Source of the DNA: Gloeocapsopsis dulcis
Lineage (GTDB): Bacteria > Cyanobacteriota > Cyanobacteriia > Cyanobacteriales > Chroococcidiopsidaceae
Reading direction: 5' to 3'
DNA length: 64,000 nucleotides
Assembly: GCF_032163395.1 (NCBI RefSeq)
Contig: NZ_CP119968.1
Location: 233,501 to 297,500 of the forward strand
The position numbers and the translations under genes were made by a program. Every line of letters starts with the position of its first letter. Position 1 is the stretch's first letter. Shown here piece after piece: positions 1-9,713 of the stretch. The notes below the pieces were generated by a model, which saw only the letters and a program-made list of their open reading frames with translations, was not told where the DNA came from and did not search any database.

Positions 1-929
<929 letters not shown>

Positions 930-981
930 AAGCTTGGCGAATTTATTCGCAGGGCATCTGTGATTCAGGTAAGAGTATATT

Positions 982-1005
982 AAGGGCGATCGCGCGATCG
1001 CCCTT
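982..1005. terminator. Perfect 24-bp palindrome between convergent genes
   Basis: AAGGGCGATCGC is followed directly by its exact reverse complement, and each arm carries a HIP1 octamer. It lies between the stop codons of two convergent genes and is followed by a short T-rich stretch on the + strand, so it may act as a bidirectional terminator. The arms touch without a loop, so an RNA hairpin would need to open a few central pairs. Confidence 0.5.
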
Positions 1006-1020
1006 GTTTGCTATATCTAA

Positions 1021-3798
1021 TTAAGCTACAGAGGCATCAGTTGAGAGTAAACCTACTCCTAATAACGGATCGGCAGACGTTAACGGATACAGCCGATTAG
1101 CAACTTCAAAGCCTGTTCCAGGGAAGTCTGTAAACAAACCATCAAGTCCTAAGCTAAAGAATTGCTCGTATTCTAACTCTGGATTACCTTGATAATCGGG
1201 AGCTAAGAAGAAGTCTTCATTGCGGAAAGTATAAGCGTGAACGAGAAATCCTGCTGCATGGGCGTCATCGATAAGCGATGTCGGAGGTTGTAATCTTCCT
1301 TCCTCATCAACAGGAACAATTAGTCGCTTCGAAGGACCAATTCCATCAGCATAAGTTGCAATATTTGTCAACTCATCAGGAGTCGTTAAGTCGAGATAAG
1401 TGCGCGGATCGCCACTTACGGTAAAGTCATAAGGCTGTCCACTACCTCCAAGTAACTGAATTAAAGGAACATTGGTTAATTCATCAAGCTTTTGCAGATT
1501 AGCTGTTTCAAAGGATTGAATGAAAACAGGATCGTTGCGATCGCTATAGCCATTCGCATCAAGAACTTCGACAAGTGGTTCTTCAAGGGATAGTCCGATA
1601 CTATCGAAGTAAGTTGGGTGCTTTGTTTCAGGATAGATACCAATCGTGCGTCCAACTTCAGCACTTTTACGCTGCGCTAAGTCGATAACTTCTTGCAGCG
1701 TGGGAACTTCGTATAAACCGTCGTATTCTGTGCTGCGGAGTTCTGGTAAACGTTCTTTAGCGCGGAGAGTTTTCAATTCAGCTAAGGTGAAATCTTCAGT
1801 AAACCAACCTGTGACTTCTACTCCATCAATGATTTTAGTTGCCTCACGGTTCGCAAATTCGGGACGATCTGCAACATCGGTAGTCCCAGAAATTTCATTT
1901 TCGTGACGCGCTACTAGTACACCATCTTTAGTGGCAACGATATCAGGTTCAATGTAATCGGCCCCTTGATCGATTGCTAACTCGTAAGCTGCCAAAGTGT
2001 GTTCTGGACGTAAACCACTTGCGCCTCTGTGACCGATAATCAAGGGACGAGGTGCAGTACTCACAAAATCGGAAATTGAAATTGTACCCGCATCAACTCC
2101 TTCTAAGATAGCTAATGGTGTTCCATCTTTGAGGCTAATTGTTGTGTCACTTCCAGTTTGGGCGATTGCCAAATCAACAAAAGCTAAACCTGCACCTAAA
2201 CCAATAACATCAACATCCGATTGAAAGTCGCGAATTGTATTTGGTGATGTGGGAGTTTCTCCAGCGACAATCCAAAATTGATCTTTACCATCACCACCTG
2301 TGAGGATATTATCGCTAGTGCCTGCAAATAGCACGTCGTCACCGTCACCACCAAACAGGAGATCTCTGCTACCTGCAAATAAAGTATCGTTACCCGCACC
2401 ACCATAAAGTCGATTACCACCACGTCCTTGAGAAGCATCGAGGATATCATTACCCTCATCACCAAACAAGCGATCGCGGATACCTGCTAGTAGTTCATCG
2501 TTACCACTATTGCCATACAAACGATTGCCGCCTTGTCCTGCGGTAGCATCTAGAGTATCGTCACCTGCACCACCGAATAAAGTATCGTTGCGCGTCGCAA
2601 ACAACTCATCGTCGCCAGGAGTACCAAAGCGGAGGTTACTACCAATAATCGTACTGATACCAACACGCGGATCGAGATTTAAGGGTTGATCTAACTTCAA
2701 CACAATAATTTCATTGTGGTCTGATGCGGTATCGGAACGTCCACCTGTTGCGGGGTAATTATTGTCATTAGCAACGAGAATTGTATTTTCGTCAATTACC
2801 AAAACATTTTCGATAGTGACGAATGGAAAGGTAAATGTCGTACTAGAGTCAGCATTTAGATCTTGAGGATCGCGAATATTTAAAAGATCGCCAATTTCTT
2901 GTTTTGCTACATAACCATTTGCATCTTGCTGCGACAAATCAACTTTGTAAATCTTCTTGAATTGCGCTTCGTCTCCACTCAAATTATCACGTTCGATTAC
3001 CAAGTATTCGTTTTCGTTGATGACGGCAAAGTCACCAATTGCATAGTCAGGATTTTCTTTACGGTAATAGCCTTTAATTCCAGTAAATTCTTTGGCTGCT
3101 AAATCGAATTCGTAAATTCGCAAAGCATCTTCTGGATCTCCTGCTACAGTCCCTTCAAGTAAAGCATACAGCTTTGTTTTATCAGGAGTAATTGCTAGCC
3201 CTTCGTAACCTCTAGAACGACTGAGGTTTTCTGTAGCATTACCAGCTAACACATCAGGGTTATCAGGCGATCGCACAAGATCTCCTGAATCAAAATCTGG
3301 TGTTGGAATTGGTGCATCTAGCAGTTTACCTGTTTGGTCAAAATGTAATAGATATGGTCCAAATTCTTCACCTACCCAAAGCGTTCCATCAGCAGCAATA
3401 ACAAAGGATTCCACATCAAAATCGAAGCCTGTTAAAAGGCGGGCATTTGTACCTTCGTTTTTGATAGGAAATGGTATTTTATTATCAGGATCGGCAAGTT
3501 GAATAAAGTTCAGAACATCTACACTACCATCTTTGTTTTCTGTTCCTCTAAAACTAGGGTCAACGCGGTAAATACGTAGGAGATAATCTTGACTATTTAA
3601 CTTAGTACCAAAGCCATTATCCGAAAGAAACCAGAAAGAATTTTCGTCAGCAAATTGCACTGCACTAAAACCTTGAACAGGCTGTCCAGGAAATGGTGGT
3701 TCTGGTTTTAGCGAACCGTCGCTATTATATTGTCCTGATGGCGGTCCTTCTGCAAATGTATCTGCGGGTAATTTAGCAAAACCTTGGAGTTGCAGCAT
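1021..3798 (-). CDS. Esterase-like phytase / RTX calcium-binding / glycerophosphodiester phosphodiesterase fusion
   Basis: About 925 residues in three parts. Residues ~5-390 match the esterase-like phytase (beta-propeller) family. Residues ~395-520 are RTX-type calcium-binding nonapeptides with repeated GGxGxD units such as LFGGAGDDTLDA, ending in a peptidase-M10-like C-terminal segment. Residues ~585-905 are a GlpQ-type phosphodiesterase: IIGHRGASG, then YIEPDIVATKDG and the metal-binding ARHE. Such proteins release phosphate or glycerol phosphate from organic phosphodiesters and are usually secreted by type I secretion. I chose ATG 3798 because GGAGG lies 9-10 bases upstream; an open frame to 3924 would add 42 unlike residues. 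There is no Sec signal, which fits RTX export. Confidence 0.85.
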   Translation of the reverse strand: MLQLQGFAKLPADTFAEGPPSGQYNSDGSLKPEPPFPGQPVQGFSAVQFADENSFWFLSDNGFGTKLNSQDYLLRIYRVDPSFRGTENKDGSVDVLNFIQLADPDNKIPFPIKNEGTNARLLTGFDFDVESFVIAADGTLWVGEEFGPYLLHFDQTGKLLDAPIPTPDFDSGDLVRSPDNPDVLAGNATENLSRSRGYEGLAITPDKTKLYALLEGTVAGDPEDALRIYEFDLAAKEFTGIKGYYRKENPDYAIGDFAVINENEYLVIERDNLSGDEAQFKKIYKVDLSQQDANGYVAKQEIGDLLNIRDPQDLNADSSTTFTFPFVTIENVLVIDENTILVANDNNYPATGGRSDTASDHNEIIVLKLDQPLNLDPRVGISTIIGSNLRFGTPGDDELFATRNDTLFGGAGDDTLDATAGQGGNRLYGNSGNDELLAGIRDRLFGDEGNDILDASQGRGGNRLYGGAGNDTLFAGSRDLLFGGDGDDVLFAGTSDNILTGGDGKDQFWIVAGETPTSPNTIRDFQSDVDVIGLGAGLAFVDLAIAQTGSDTTISLKDGTPLAILEGVDAGTISISDFVSTAPRPLIIGHRGASGLRPEHTLAAYELAIDQGADYIEPDIVATKDGVLVARHENEISGTTDVADRPEFANREATKIIDGVEVTGWFTEDFTLAELKTLRAKERLPELRSTEYDGLYEVPTLQEVIDLAQRKSAEVGRTIGIYPETKHPTYFDSIGLSLEEPLVEVLDANGYSDRNDPVFIQSFETANLQKLDELTNVPLIQLLGGSGQPYDFTVSGDPRTYLDLTTPDELTNIATYADGIGPSKRLIVPVDEEGRLQPPTSLIDDAHAAGFLVHAYTFRNEDFFLAPDYQGNPELEYEQFFSLGLDGLFTDFPGTGFEVANRLYPLTSADPLLGVGLLSTDASVA

Positions 3799-4160
3799 CG
3801 TTCGACTCCCTCCTTTAAAAATGTAATTTTGGATTAAGAAAACTCTTACGTGTAGTAAAAATTTGCCTAATTGTGCGCACAGCAAAGCTGGACTAAACCT
3901 AGTGCAGTTCAGCAAACGATCCACATCAAAAGATATATAGATACTTTCAATTTCAGGAGATGGGATCTAAAAACTGCGGTAGTCCTGATTATTTAATTCG
4001 GCTTTCATTTCTAAAACTAAAATGAAAGCATAAAGCCTGCGATCGCGGCACTAACAATATCTCACTCTATTGTTAAGAACTGACTATCATTGCGTTAATA
4101 GACTGCCATAATTTAGTTAATTAGCGATCAGTTGATTGGTATTTACTAACCATTATTTAC
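3799..4160. other. Intergenic region with a 10-bp inverted repeat
   Basis: This gap separates two genes of the - strand and must hold the promoter of the phytase/GDPD gene. The only structure I see is an inverted repeat, GCTTTCATTT at 4001-4010 and AAATGAAAGC at 4020-4029 with a 9-base spacer. It is not followed by a clear T-run on either strand, so it is as likely an operator as a terminator. I see no Pho box. Confidence 0.4.
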
Positions 4161-4994
4161 TCAGGCAGTCACTAAGGTAATCACAGTAACTTCTGGGGGA
4201 CAAAAAAAGCGTCCAGGAAGATATGTTCCTAAACCGCGATTAACATACAACTGATTTTGACCGACACGGTGATAGCCTTGCGCCCATTCCCAATGTCTAA
4301 CAACTTTGGCACATTCTTTTTGCATAAACGGAACCCAACGTCGCATTTCTTTGGGAAGGCTACGCCGAAAGTCTTTATAGACAGATATAGCGGGTCCCAT
4401 GCCAGGAATGGTAAACTGACCGCCATGTGTATGACCAGATAGTTGCAAATCAACCCGCCATTTTTTCAAAACTTGTGCAGTATCTGGATTGTGTGACAGT
4501 ACAATGCGGGGTATGTTGTTGTCGAGTTGATGCATCACAGATTTGACTTTAAATTCCTTAGACCAGTAATCTGCAAGTCCGACAATAGGTAATCTTGCAC
4601 CCAAAGGATAAGCAATTTGATTCCAGAGAACGTTAATATCAATGCTACTCAGCGCTTTAGTAATTTCAGCTTGCGATTGGGGGTAATAGATATCGTGGTT
4701 TCCGAGTACTGCACAAACACCATTACGGCTTTGCAGGTATTTCAGTCGCAGGACGAGTTGATGAATTGGGGTAGGATCGTCGGTGACATAATCACCCGTG
4801 AGGACAATGAGATCCGGTTCAACTTCATTGGTAACAGCGATCGCTTGCGCTAACATTTCTTCGGATAACCGCAAGCCATCATAATGAAGATCTGAAAGTT
4901 GTACTAGCTTTGTCCCTTGTAAGGATGAAGGAAGATCGGCGATCGCAACTGTTAATTTCTCTACACTCAAAGATCCAGATAACAGCCAGTGCAT
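4161..4994 (-). CDS. Metallophosphoesterase (calcineurin-like, YkuE type)
   Basis: A 277-residue binuclear-metal phosphoesterase. The motif series is complete and in order: SDLHYDG, LTGDYV, GNHDIYY, LSHNPD and SGHTHGGQF, which supply the Asp, His and Asn metal ligands. The YkuE-like subgroup acts on small phosphoesters or lipid A-type substrates; the true substrate cannot be read here. There is no signal peptide, although the N-terminus (MHWLLSGSLSVEKL) is short and mildly hydrophobic. It lies upstream of the secreted phytase/GDPD gene on the same strand, 362 bases apart, so a shared phosphate-scavenging role is possible but co-transcription is unproven. Confidence 0.85.
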   Translation of the reverse strand: MHWLLSGSLSVEKLTVAIADLPSSLQGTKLVQLSDLHYDGLRLSEEMLAQAIAVTNEVEPDLIVLTGDYVTDDPTPIHQLVLRLKYLQSRNGVCAVLGNHDIYYPQSQAEITKALSSIDINVLWNQIAYPLGARLPIVGLADYWSKEFKVKSVMHQLDNNIPRIVLSHNPDTAQVLKKWRVDLQLSGHTHGGQFTIPGMGPAISVYKDFRRSLPKEMRRWVPFMQKECAKVVRHWEWAQGYHRVGQNQLYVNRGLGTYLPGRFFCPPEVTVITLVTA

Positions 4995-5218
4995 ATAGCT
5001 TTAATTCACTCCTCATTTGGTAGCGCTTCCAGCTTAGCAAACCCTAGAATTGGATCAGGTGCTTTAGTAAAAAAGTGGATAGTAGCATCTCGCTTGTACA
5101 AAAGGAATTGCATTAACCTGGTTGAGGTGATAGATGTGTTGTACAAGATCTTTATGTATAACTCAAATACGCTGGTGTAATAGTAAAGCAATCTTAAATT
5201 GGTTAGAGAAATTTCAGT

Positions 5219-5455
5219 ATGAATGACATACTTTTACAACGCATTACTTACAATCCTGATATCTGCCACGGTAAGCCTTGTATTCGAGGACTGCGCTATC
5301 CAGTTGAGTTTATTCTTGAACTACTTAGTTCTGATATGACAATTGAAGAGATTTTAATAGACTACGACGACTTGGAACGTGAAGACATTCTAGCAGCTTT
5401 GCTATTTGCATCTCGACTCACTCAGGTCAAAAGTATGCATAAAATTACTTCATGA
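5219..5455 (+). CDS. DUF433 protein, antitoxin of a DUF433/DUF5615 pair
   Basis: A 78-residue protein with the DUF433 signature NPDICHGKPCIRGLRYPVEF followed by the helical EILIDYDDLEREDI segment. DUF433 proteins have a winged-helix-like fold and are usually encoded just before a DUF5615 PIN-like protein as a putative type II antitoxin. The stop overlaps the next ATG by 4 bases (ATGA), the normal coupling for such pairs. The antitoxin is intact while its partner is frameshifted. Confidence 0.85.
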   Translation: MNDILLQRITYNPDICHGKPCIRGLRYPVEFILELLSSDMTIEEILIDYDDLEREDILAALLFASRLTQVKSMHKITS

Positions 5456-5804
5456 AATTCCTCGTCGATGCTCAATTGCCAGTGCGTCTAGCTCGTTTTC
5501 TCCAATCTTCTGGCTACGATACAATTCATACTAGAGATTTACCTCTACAAAACGTAACGTCAGATAGTGAGATTAATGCATATCAGTTCAACAAAATCGC
5601 ATTCTTATTACAAAAGACGCAGATTTCATCAACTCATTTTTCACGATTCAGCAACCTTATAAGCTTCTCTTAGTAACAACAGGTAACATCAAGAACACAG
5701 ATTTAGAAGCACTTTTTTTAGCTAACTTGAAATCTTTGGTACAACTATTCCATCAATACTCTTATATCGAAATGAATCGCGATCATCTCATTATTCACCA
5801 GTAA
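5452..5804 (+). pseudogene. DUF5615 PIN-like toxin, frameshifted
   Basis: The first 43 codons read MKFLVDAQLPVRLARFLQSS and on to EINA, a classic DUF5615 start. The frame then leaves the family at about 5580. Moving to the frame that begins ATA at 5580 gives the rest of the protein: ISVQQNRILITKDADF, then LLLVTTGNI, ending at TAA 5802-5804. The acidic residues expected of a PIN-like site (LVDAQLP, TKDADF) are split between the two frames. One missing base near 5580 explains it. As it stands, translation ends at 5673 with an unrelated tail, so the toxin is probably dead. A sequencing error is the alternative. Confidence 0.8.
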
Positions 5805-5830
5805 CAATTGTAAACGTTAACATAGAAAAC

Positions 5831-7264
5831 TTATCCGAGCGATCGCATCAAGCGAAACAATTTTTCTAATATGCCTTGGAGTGTGTGATTTTTTTCGTAT
5901 TTCTCTTGTGTTCGTGCAAAAGCTGCTTTACTGACAACTTCTGCAAGCGTGGGATAAATGTGAATTCCTCCCAAGGCAGAAATTTTCAGCTTATGTGACA
6001 TGGCTAAAATAATTTCATGGATTAATTCGCCTGCGGATGCACCTACGATATGGGCGCCAATAATTTCACCATTGCGTTTAGTAATAATTTTTGCAAAACC
6101 TTGGGTAGCAGCTTCAGCTTGGGCGCGATCTACCTCTGCATATTCTTGTTTAATCACATCAATATTATTACCGTAGCGTTGTCGTGCTTCAGCTTCGGTT
6201 AAACCAACGCGGGCGAGTTCAGGATCGGTAAATGTCGCCCAGGGAATGACACGATAATCAACTTTGAGAATTGGTAAGAATAAGGCGTTTCTGATAATAA
6301 CATTTGCTTCGTGGCTGGCAACATGAGTAAATTGATAACCACTAATGACATCACCACAAGCGTAAATTCGGGGGTTCGTTGTTTGGAGTTTGGCGTTGAC
6401 GCGGATTCCTTTTTTAGAACTTTGATGAAGTGCGACTCCTGCAGCTTCTAAATTTAAAGATTCCACATTTGGGTTACGTCCAGTTGCAACGAGGATTTGA
6501 TCGACGGCTATTTTTTCATTTCCAGCAATTAAGTACTTTTTGCCATTGACAACGTCAACACTTTCTGCACGTGTATTTGTTAAAACGCGAATTCCTTCCG
6601 AAATCAATTGCTGCTGTACGACGGCGGCGGCTTCAGGATCTTCTTTGGGTAAAAGGCGATCGCTACTGCCAATAATCGTAACTTGAGAACCTAATCGTGC
6701 AAAAGCTTGCCCTAATTCACACCCAATTGGTCCACCACCAACAATAGCAAGTGAGTCTGGACGTTCGGTAATTTCAAAAACTTCTTCGTTCGTAATATAA
6801 CCTGCTGCTTGTAATCCAGAAATTGAGGGAACAGCAGGGCGCGAACCCGTAGCAATGACAAAAGCTCTTGCTTTTAAGCGACGATTATTAACAACAAAGG
6901 TGTGTTTATCTACAAATTCACCACTCCCAAAAATAACTTCAACACCCAAAGATTCAAAGCGCTTGGGTGAATCATGCGGTTCAATTGCGGCGATCGCACT
7001 TTGCACGTGTCCGATCGCTTTAGCAAAATCGATTTGCGGATCGTTACAGTGAATGCCAAAACGCGCAGCGTGTTTGACTTCGTAGGCGACGCGAGATGCA
7101 TGAATTAAAGATTTACTCGGAACGCAACCATACCACAAACAATCACCACCCAAGCGATCGCGTTCTACCAAAGCGACTTTGGCTTTGAGTGCAGCAGCGA
7201 CTCCCGCAACGACTAAACCACCCGAACCACCGCCAATCACAACGAGATCGTATTCTACTGCCAT
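5831..7264 (-). CDS. FAD-dependent pyridine nucleotide disulfide oxidoreductase (mercuric reductase-like)
   Basis: A 477-residue flavoprotein. It has an N-terminal FAD-binding GGGSGG, the redox-active pair GGDCLWYGCVPSK, a second dinucleotide fold (IVGGGPIGCELGQ), the FAD motif YACGDV and a C-terminal dimerisation domain with HIYPTLAEVV. It resembles proteins annotated as mercuric reductase in cyanobacteria, but lacks the N-terminal HMA domain and the C-terminal cysteine pair of true MerA. A HYPT-type motif is typical of dihydrolipoamide dehydrogenases and MerA-like enzymes. The substrate is unknown; it may reduce a low-molecular disulfide or quinone. No mer genes are nearby. Confidence 0.8.
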   Translation of the reverse strand: MAVEYDLVVIGGGSGGLVVAGVAAALKAKVALVERDRLGGDCLWYGCVPSKSLIHASRVAYEVKHAARFGIHCNDPQIDFAKAIGHVQSAIAAIEPHDSPKRFESLGVEVIFGSGEFVDKHTFVVNNRRLKARAFVIATGSRPAVPSISGLQAAGYITNEEVFEITERPDSLAIVGGGPIGCELGQAFARLGSQVTIIGSSDRLLPKEDPEAAAVVQQQLISEGIRVLTNTRAESVDVVNGKKYLIAGNEKIAVDQILVATGRNPNVESLNLEAAGVALHQSSKKGIRVNAKLQTTNPRIYACGDVISGYQFTHVASHEANVIIRNALFLPILKVDYRVIPWATFTDPELARVGLTEAEARQRYGNNIDVIKQEYAEVDRAQAEAATQGFAKIITKRNGEIIGAHIVGASAGELIHEIILAMSHKLKISALGGIHIYPTLAEVVSKAAFARTQEKYEKNHTLQGILEKLFRLMRSLG

Positions 7265-7308
7265 AATGTTTACTTATACTAATTCGTAATTAATTATTCT
7301 CTCACCCC

Positions 7309-7725
7309 TCACTCACCATAAATTGTGACAACAACTTTCCGCTGGCGTGGTTTGACATCACATTCTAAATGAAAGATTTGTTGCCAAGTCCCTAATTCTA
7401 GCTTGCCATTTTGCACAGGTACTGTTAAAGATGGACCTAGCCATGTTGCTTGCAAGTGTGAGTGTCCATTGCCATCATGCCACATTTGCTCGTGTCCGTA
7501 TTCGCGACTCGGTGGAATAAGCTTATTGAGAAGTTCGGGTAAGTCACGCTGTAATCCTGGTTCAAACTCAATTGTACCAATCGAGGCAGTACTACCCACA
7601 TTAAAGACATGAGCCATTCCGGTTTTAATTCCAGACTTTCGCACAATGGAGTTAACCTGATCGGTAATGTCATGCATATCACCGTGCGTTTGAGTGGATA
7701 AAGTGATGTGGTTTTGGTAAATCAT
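7309..7725 (-). CDS. YjbQ family protein (UPF0047)
   Basis: A 138-residue YjbQ/UPF0047 protein, also described as a secondary thiamine-phosphate synthase. Family motifs are visible: VFNVGSTASIG, the metal-ligand region HEQMWHDGNGHSHLQA, and LGTWQQIFHLECD near the C-terminus. Length is normal. It is 45 bases from the flavoprotein gene on the same strand (probable two-gene unit) and divergent from the fusion gene at 7807. The physiological role of the family is unsettled. Confidence 0.9.
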   Translation of the reverse strand: MIYQNHITLSTQTHGDMHDITDQVNSIVRKSGIKTGMAHVFNVGSTASIGTIEFEPGLQRDLPELLNKLIPPSREYGHEQMWHDGNGHSHLQATWLGPSLTVPVQNGKLELGTWQQIFHLECDVKPRQRKVVVTIYGE

Positions 7726-7806
7726 GAATCGACAATACTACTAAAAATTCCATTCTGGCGTAATCCTATGCCTATGCATTTACCAATTCAAAACTCATAA
7801 CTTCCA

Positions 7807-9585
7807 ATGATCTTAGACACAGCCAAATCTTATTTACTTACAGAAGTTGCACCATTAGCTAACGAAATTGACACGAACCCAAATATATTACTCAAAGCCC
7901 TCAAGGGATTAGGTAATTTAGGTTTATTAGCATTACGAGTACCGCAACAATGGGCTGGATATGGTGTCAGTGATGTAACTTTTGCGAGTTTTCAAGAATT
8001 GGTGGCTAGGTATTCTGGTGCATTAGCTTTTTTGCAAACTCAACACCAAAGCGCTGCGGGGATGTTGATCCAAAGTCGCAATTTTGCACTACAGCAAGCG
8101 TATCTTCCACGGATGAGTAAGGGAGACGTTTTACTTGGTGTGGGCTTTTCACATATTCGACGGCTAGGAGATCCAACAACTGTAGCGATACCCGTAGCAG
8201 GTGGATATCAAATAGATGGATTTGTCCCTTGGGTAACTGGTTGGAATTTGTTTGCAGAGTTTATTGTTGCAGCAACTTTACCCGATGGTGGTGCTGTTTT
8301 TGGCATTGTACCTTTTGTAGAAACGCAACAAGCAACTGGTGGTGCGATCGCTTTTAGCACTCCAATGCAACTCGCCGCGATGAGATCGACAAATACAGTC
8401 AGTGCAACTCTGACTCGTTTCTTTTTATCAAGCGATCGCGTAGTCTTTATCAAACCTGCGGGGTGGATTCATGCTAATGATATCAAAAATGTTCTGCGGG
8501 CAACTCCGCTAGCAATCGGATGTGCAATGGCAGGGTTGGATATTGTACAAGCAGCGGCGCAGGCGAAATCTTTGGCTTTTATTGATGAAGCTTTTACCGC
8601 GTTAGATTCGGAATTAAGAGAATGTCGAGATGCGATCGCTCAAGTACAACACTCCAACACAGATTTTATCCAAAAAGTACAACTCCGAGCATGGGCGATT
8701 GATTTAGCAGTACGTACTGCACACGCAGCGGTGACTGTTTCGAGTAGTAGTGCAAATTATACCGATCATCCAGCACAACGAGTTTATCGCGAAGCACTAG
8801 TATTTACTGTTTCGGGGCAAACTCCGGCAATTATGGAAGCAACTTTAAAGCAATTAACTTCACCACAGCGATATTACCCGAAAAAAAGTCAAAACATTAC
8901 CTATTCGCAAGTCATTCATCTCAGTCACGTTATTCATCCTAATATTCCTCAATGGCTAGGCGATCCTCCTGTACAATTTGAAACCGTTGCTGAGTTAGAT
9001 AACGATGGTTATTACCTCCGGCGTTTCTCTTTAGGCGAACACACTGCAACACATATCAACGCACCTAAAAGTTTTTACGCTGATGGATTGGGAATCGATC
9101 AATATCCTGCAGATTTGTTAGTCGTACCTGCGGTTGTTTTGAATATCCAAGCGCAAGCAGCAAATCCTGATTACACGCTAAGCGTTGCCGACATATTAGC
9201 TTGGGAGCAACAACACGGTGAAATTTCTCCTGGATGCGTGGTGTTATTGTACACAAGTTGGCAAAACAAGTGGTGGGATAAAGCCGCGTTTCTCAATGCA
9301 GATGCATCTGGTAATCTTCATTTTCCAGGATTTAGTAGTGATGCAACGCAGTTTCTGCTACAACGACAAATTGCTGGAGTAGGAATTGATACCCATGGTG
9401 TCGATCCTGGACAAGATCCAAGTTTTGCTACTAATCGTTTGGTACTAGAAAAATCAAGAATTGTATTAGAAAATTTAACGAATCTCGATCAATTACCCGT
9501 CCGTGGCGCTACGTTAGTTATTGGCATTTTACGCTTACAAGATGGTTCAGGTTCTCCTGCTGCGGTGATGGCATTAGTGCCGTAG
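7807..9585 (+). CDS. Acyl-CoA dehydrogenase-like / cyclase (kynurenine formamidase-like) fusion
   Basis: A 592-residue protein with two enzyme-like halves. Residues ~1-360 look like an acyl-CoA dehydrogenase: helical N-domain (LGLLALRVPQQWAGYG), a middle beta domain around GVGFSHIRRLGD, and a C-terminal four-helix domain. Residues ~375-592 look like the metal-dependent cyclase/formamidase family: the zinc motif HTATHINAPKSF, then VVLLYTSWQNKWWD and GIDTHGVDPG. The normal catalytic Glu of the dehydrogenase cannot be located with confidence. The fusion suggests two sequential reactions on one acyl or amide compound. The frame is continuous with no stop at the junction. Confidence 0.75.
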   Translation: MILDTAKSYLLTEVAPLANEIDTNPNILLKALKGLGNLGLLALRVPQQWAGYGVSDVTFASFQELVARYSGALAFLQTQHQSAAGMLIQSRNFALQQAYLPRMSKGDVLLGVGFSHIRRLGDPTTVAIPVAGGYQIDGFVPWVTGWNLFAEFIVAATLPDGGAVFGIVPFVETQQATGGAIAFSTPMQLAAMRSTNTVSATLTRFFLSSDRVVFIKPAGWIHANDIKNVLRATPLAIGCAMAGLDIVQAAAQAKSLAFIDEAFTALDSELRECRDAIAQVQHSNTDFIQKVQLRAWAIDLAVRTAHAAVTVSSSSANYTDHPAQRVYREALVFTVSGQTPAIMEATLKQLTSPQRYYPKKSQNITYSQVIHLSHVIHPNIPQWLGDPPVQFETVAELDNDGYYLRRFSLGEHTATHINAPKSFYADGLGIDQYPADLLVVPAVVLNIQAQAANPDYTLSVADILAWEQQHGEISPGCVVLLYTSWQNKWWDKAAFLNADASGNLHFPGFSSDATQFLLQRQIAGVGIDTHGVDPGQDPSFATNRLVLEKSRIVLENLTNLDQLPVRGATLVIGILRLQDGSGSPAAVMALVP

Positions 9586-9713
9586 ATTAACTTTTCAGTA
9601 GGGTATCGAATTAATATCTAGCCTCAAAAACTTGTCACAGTAGAAAGCGCTAGGCTTATAGTTGAGCAGACTTAAATATTTTTTACCATATAGTTCTTGT
9701 GGAGATGTGATCA

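Noticed and set aside
3799-3924. 42-residue N-terminal extension of the phytase/GDPD gene
   Set aside because: A strong ribosome site precedes ATG 3798, and the extension shows no family similarity or signal peptide.
5831-7264. True mercuric reductase (merA)
   Set aside because: It lacks the HMA domain and C-terminal cysteine pair, and no mer genes are close; kept as MerA-like.
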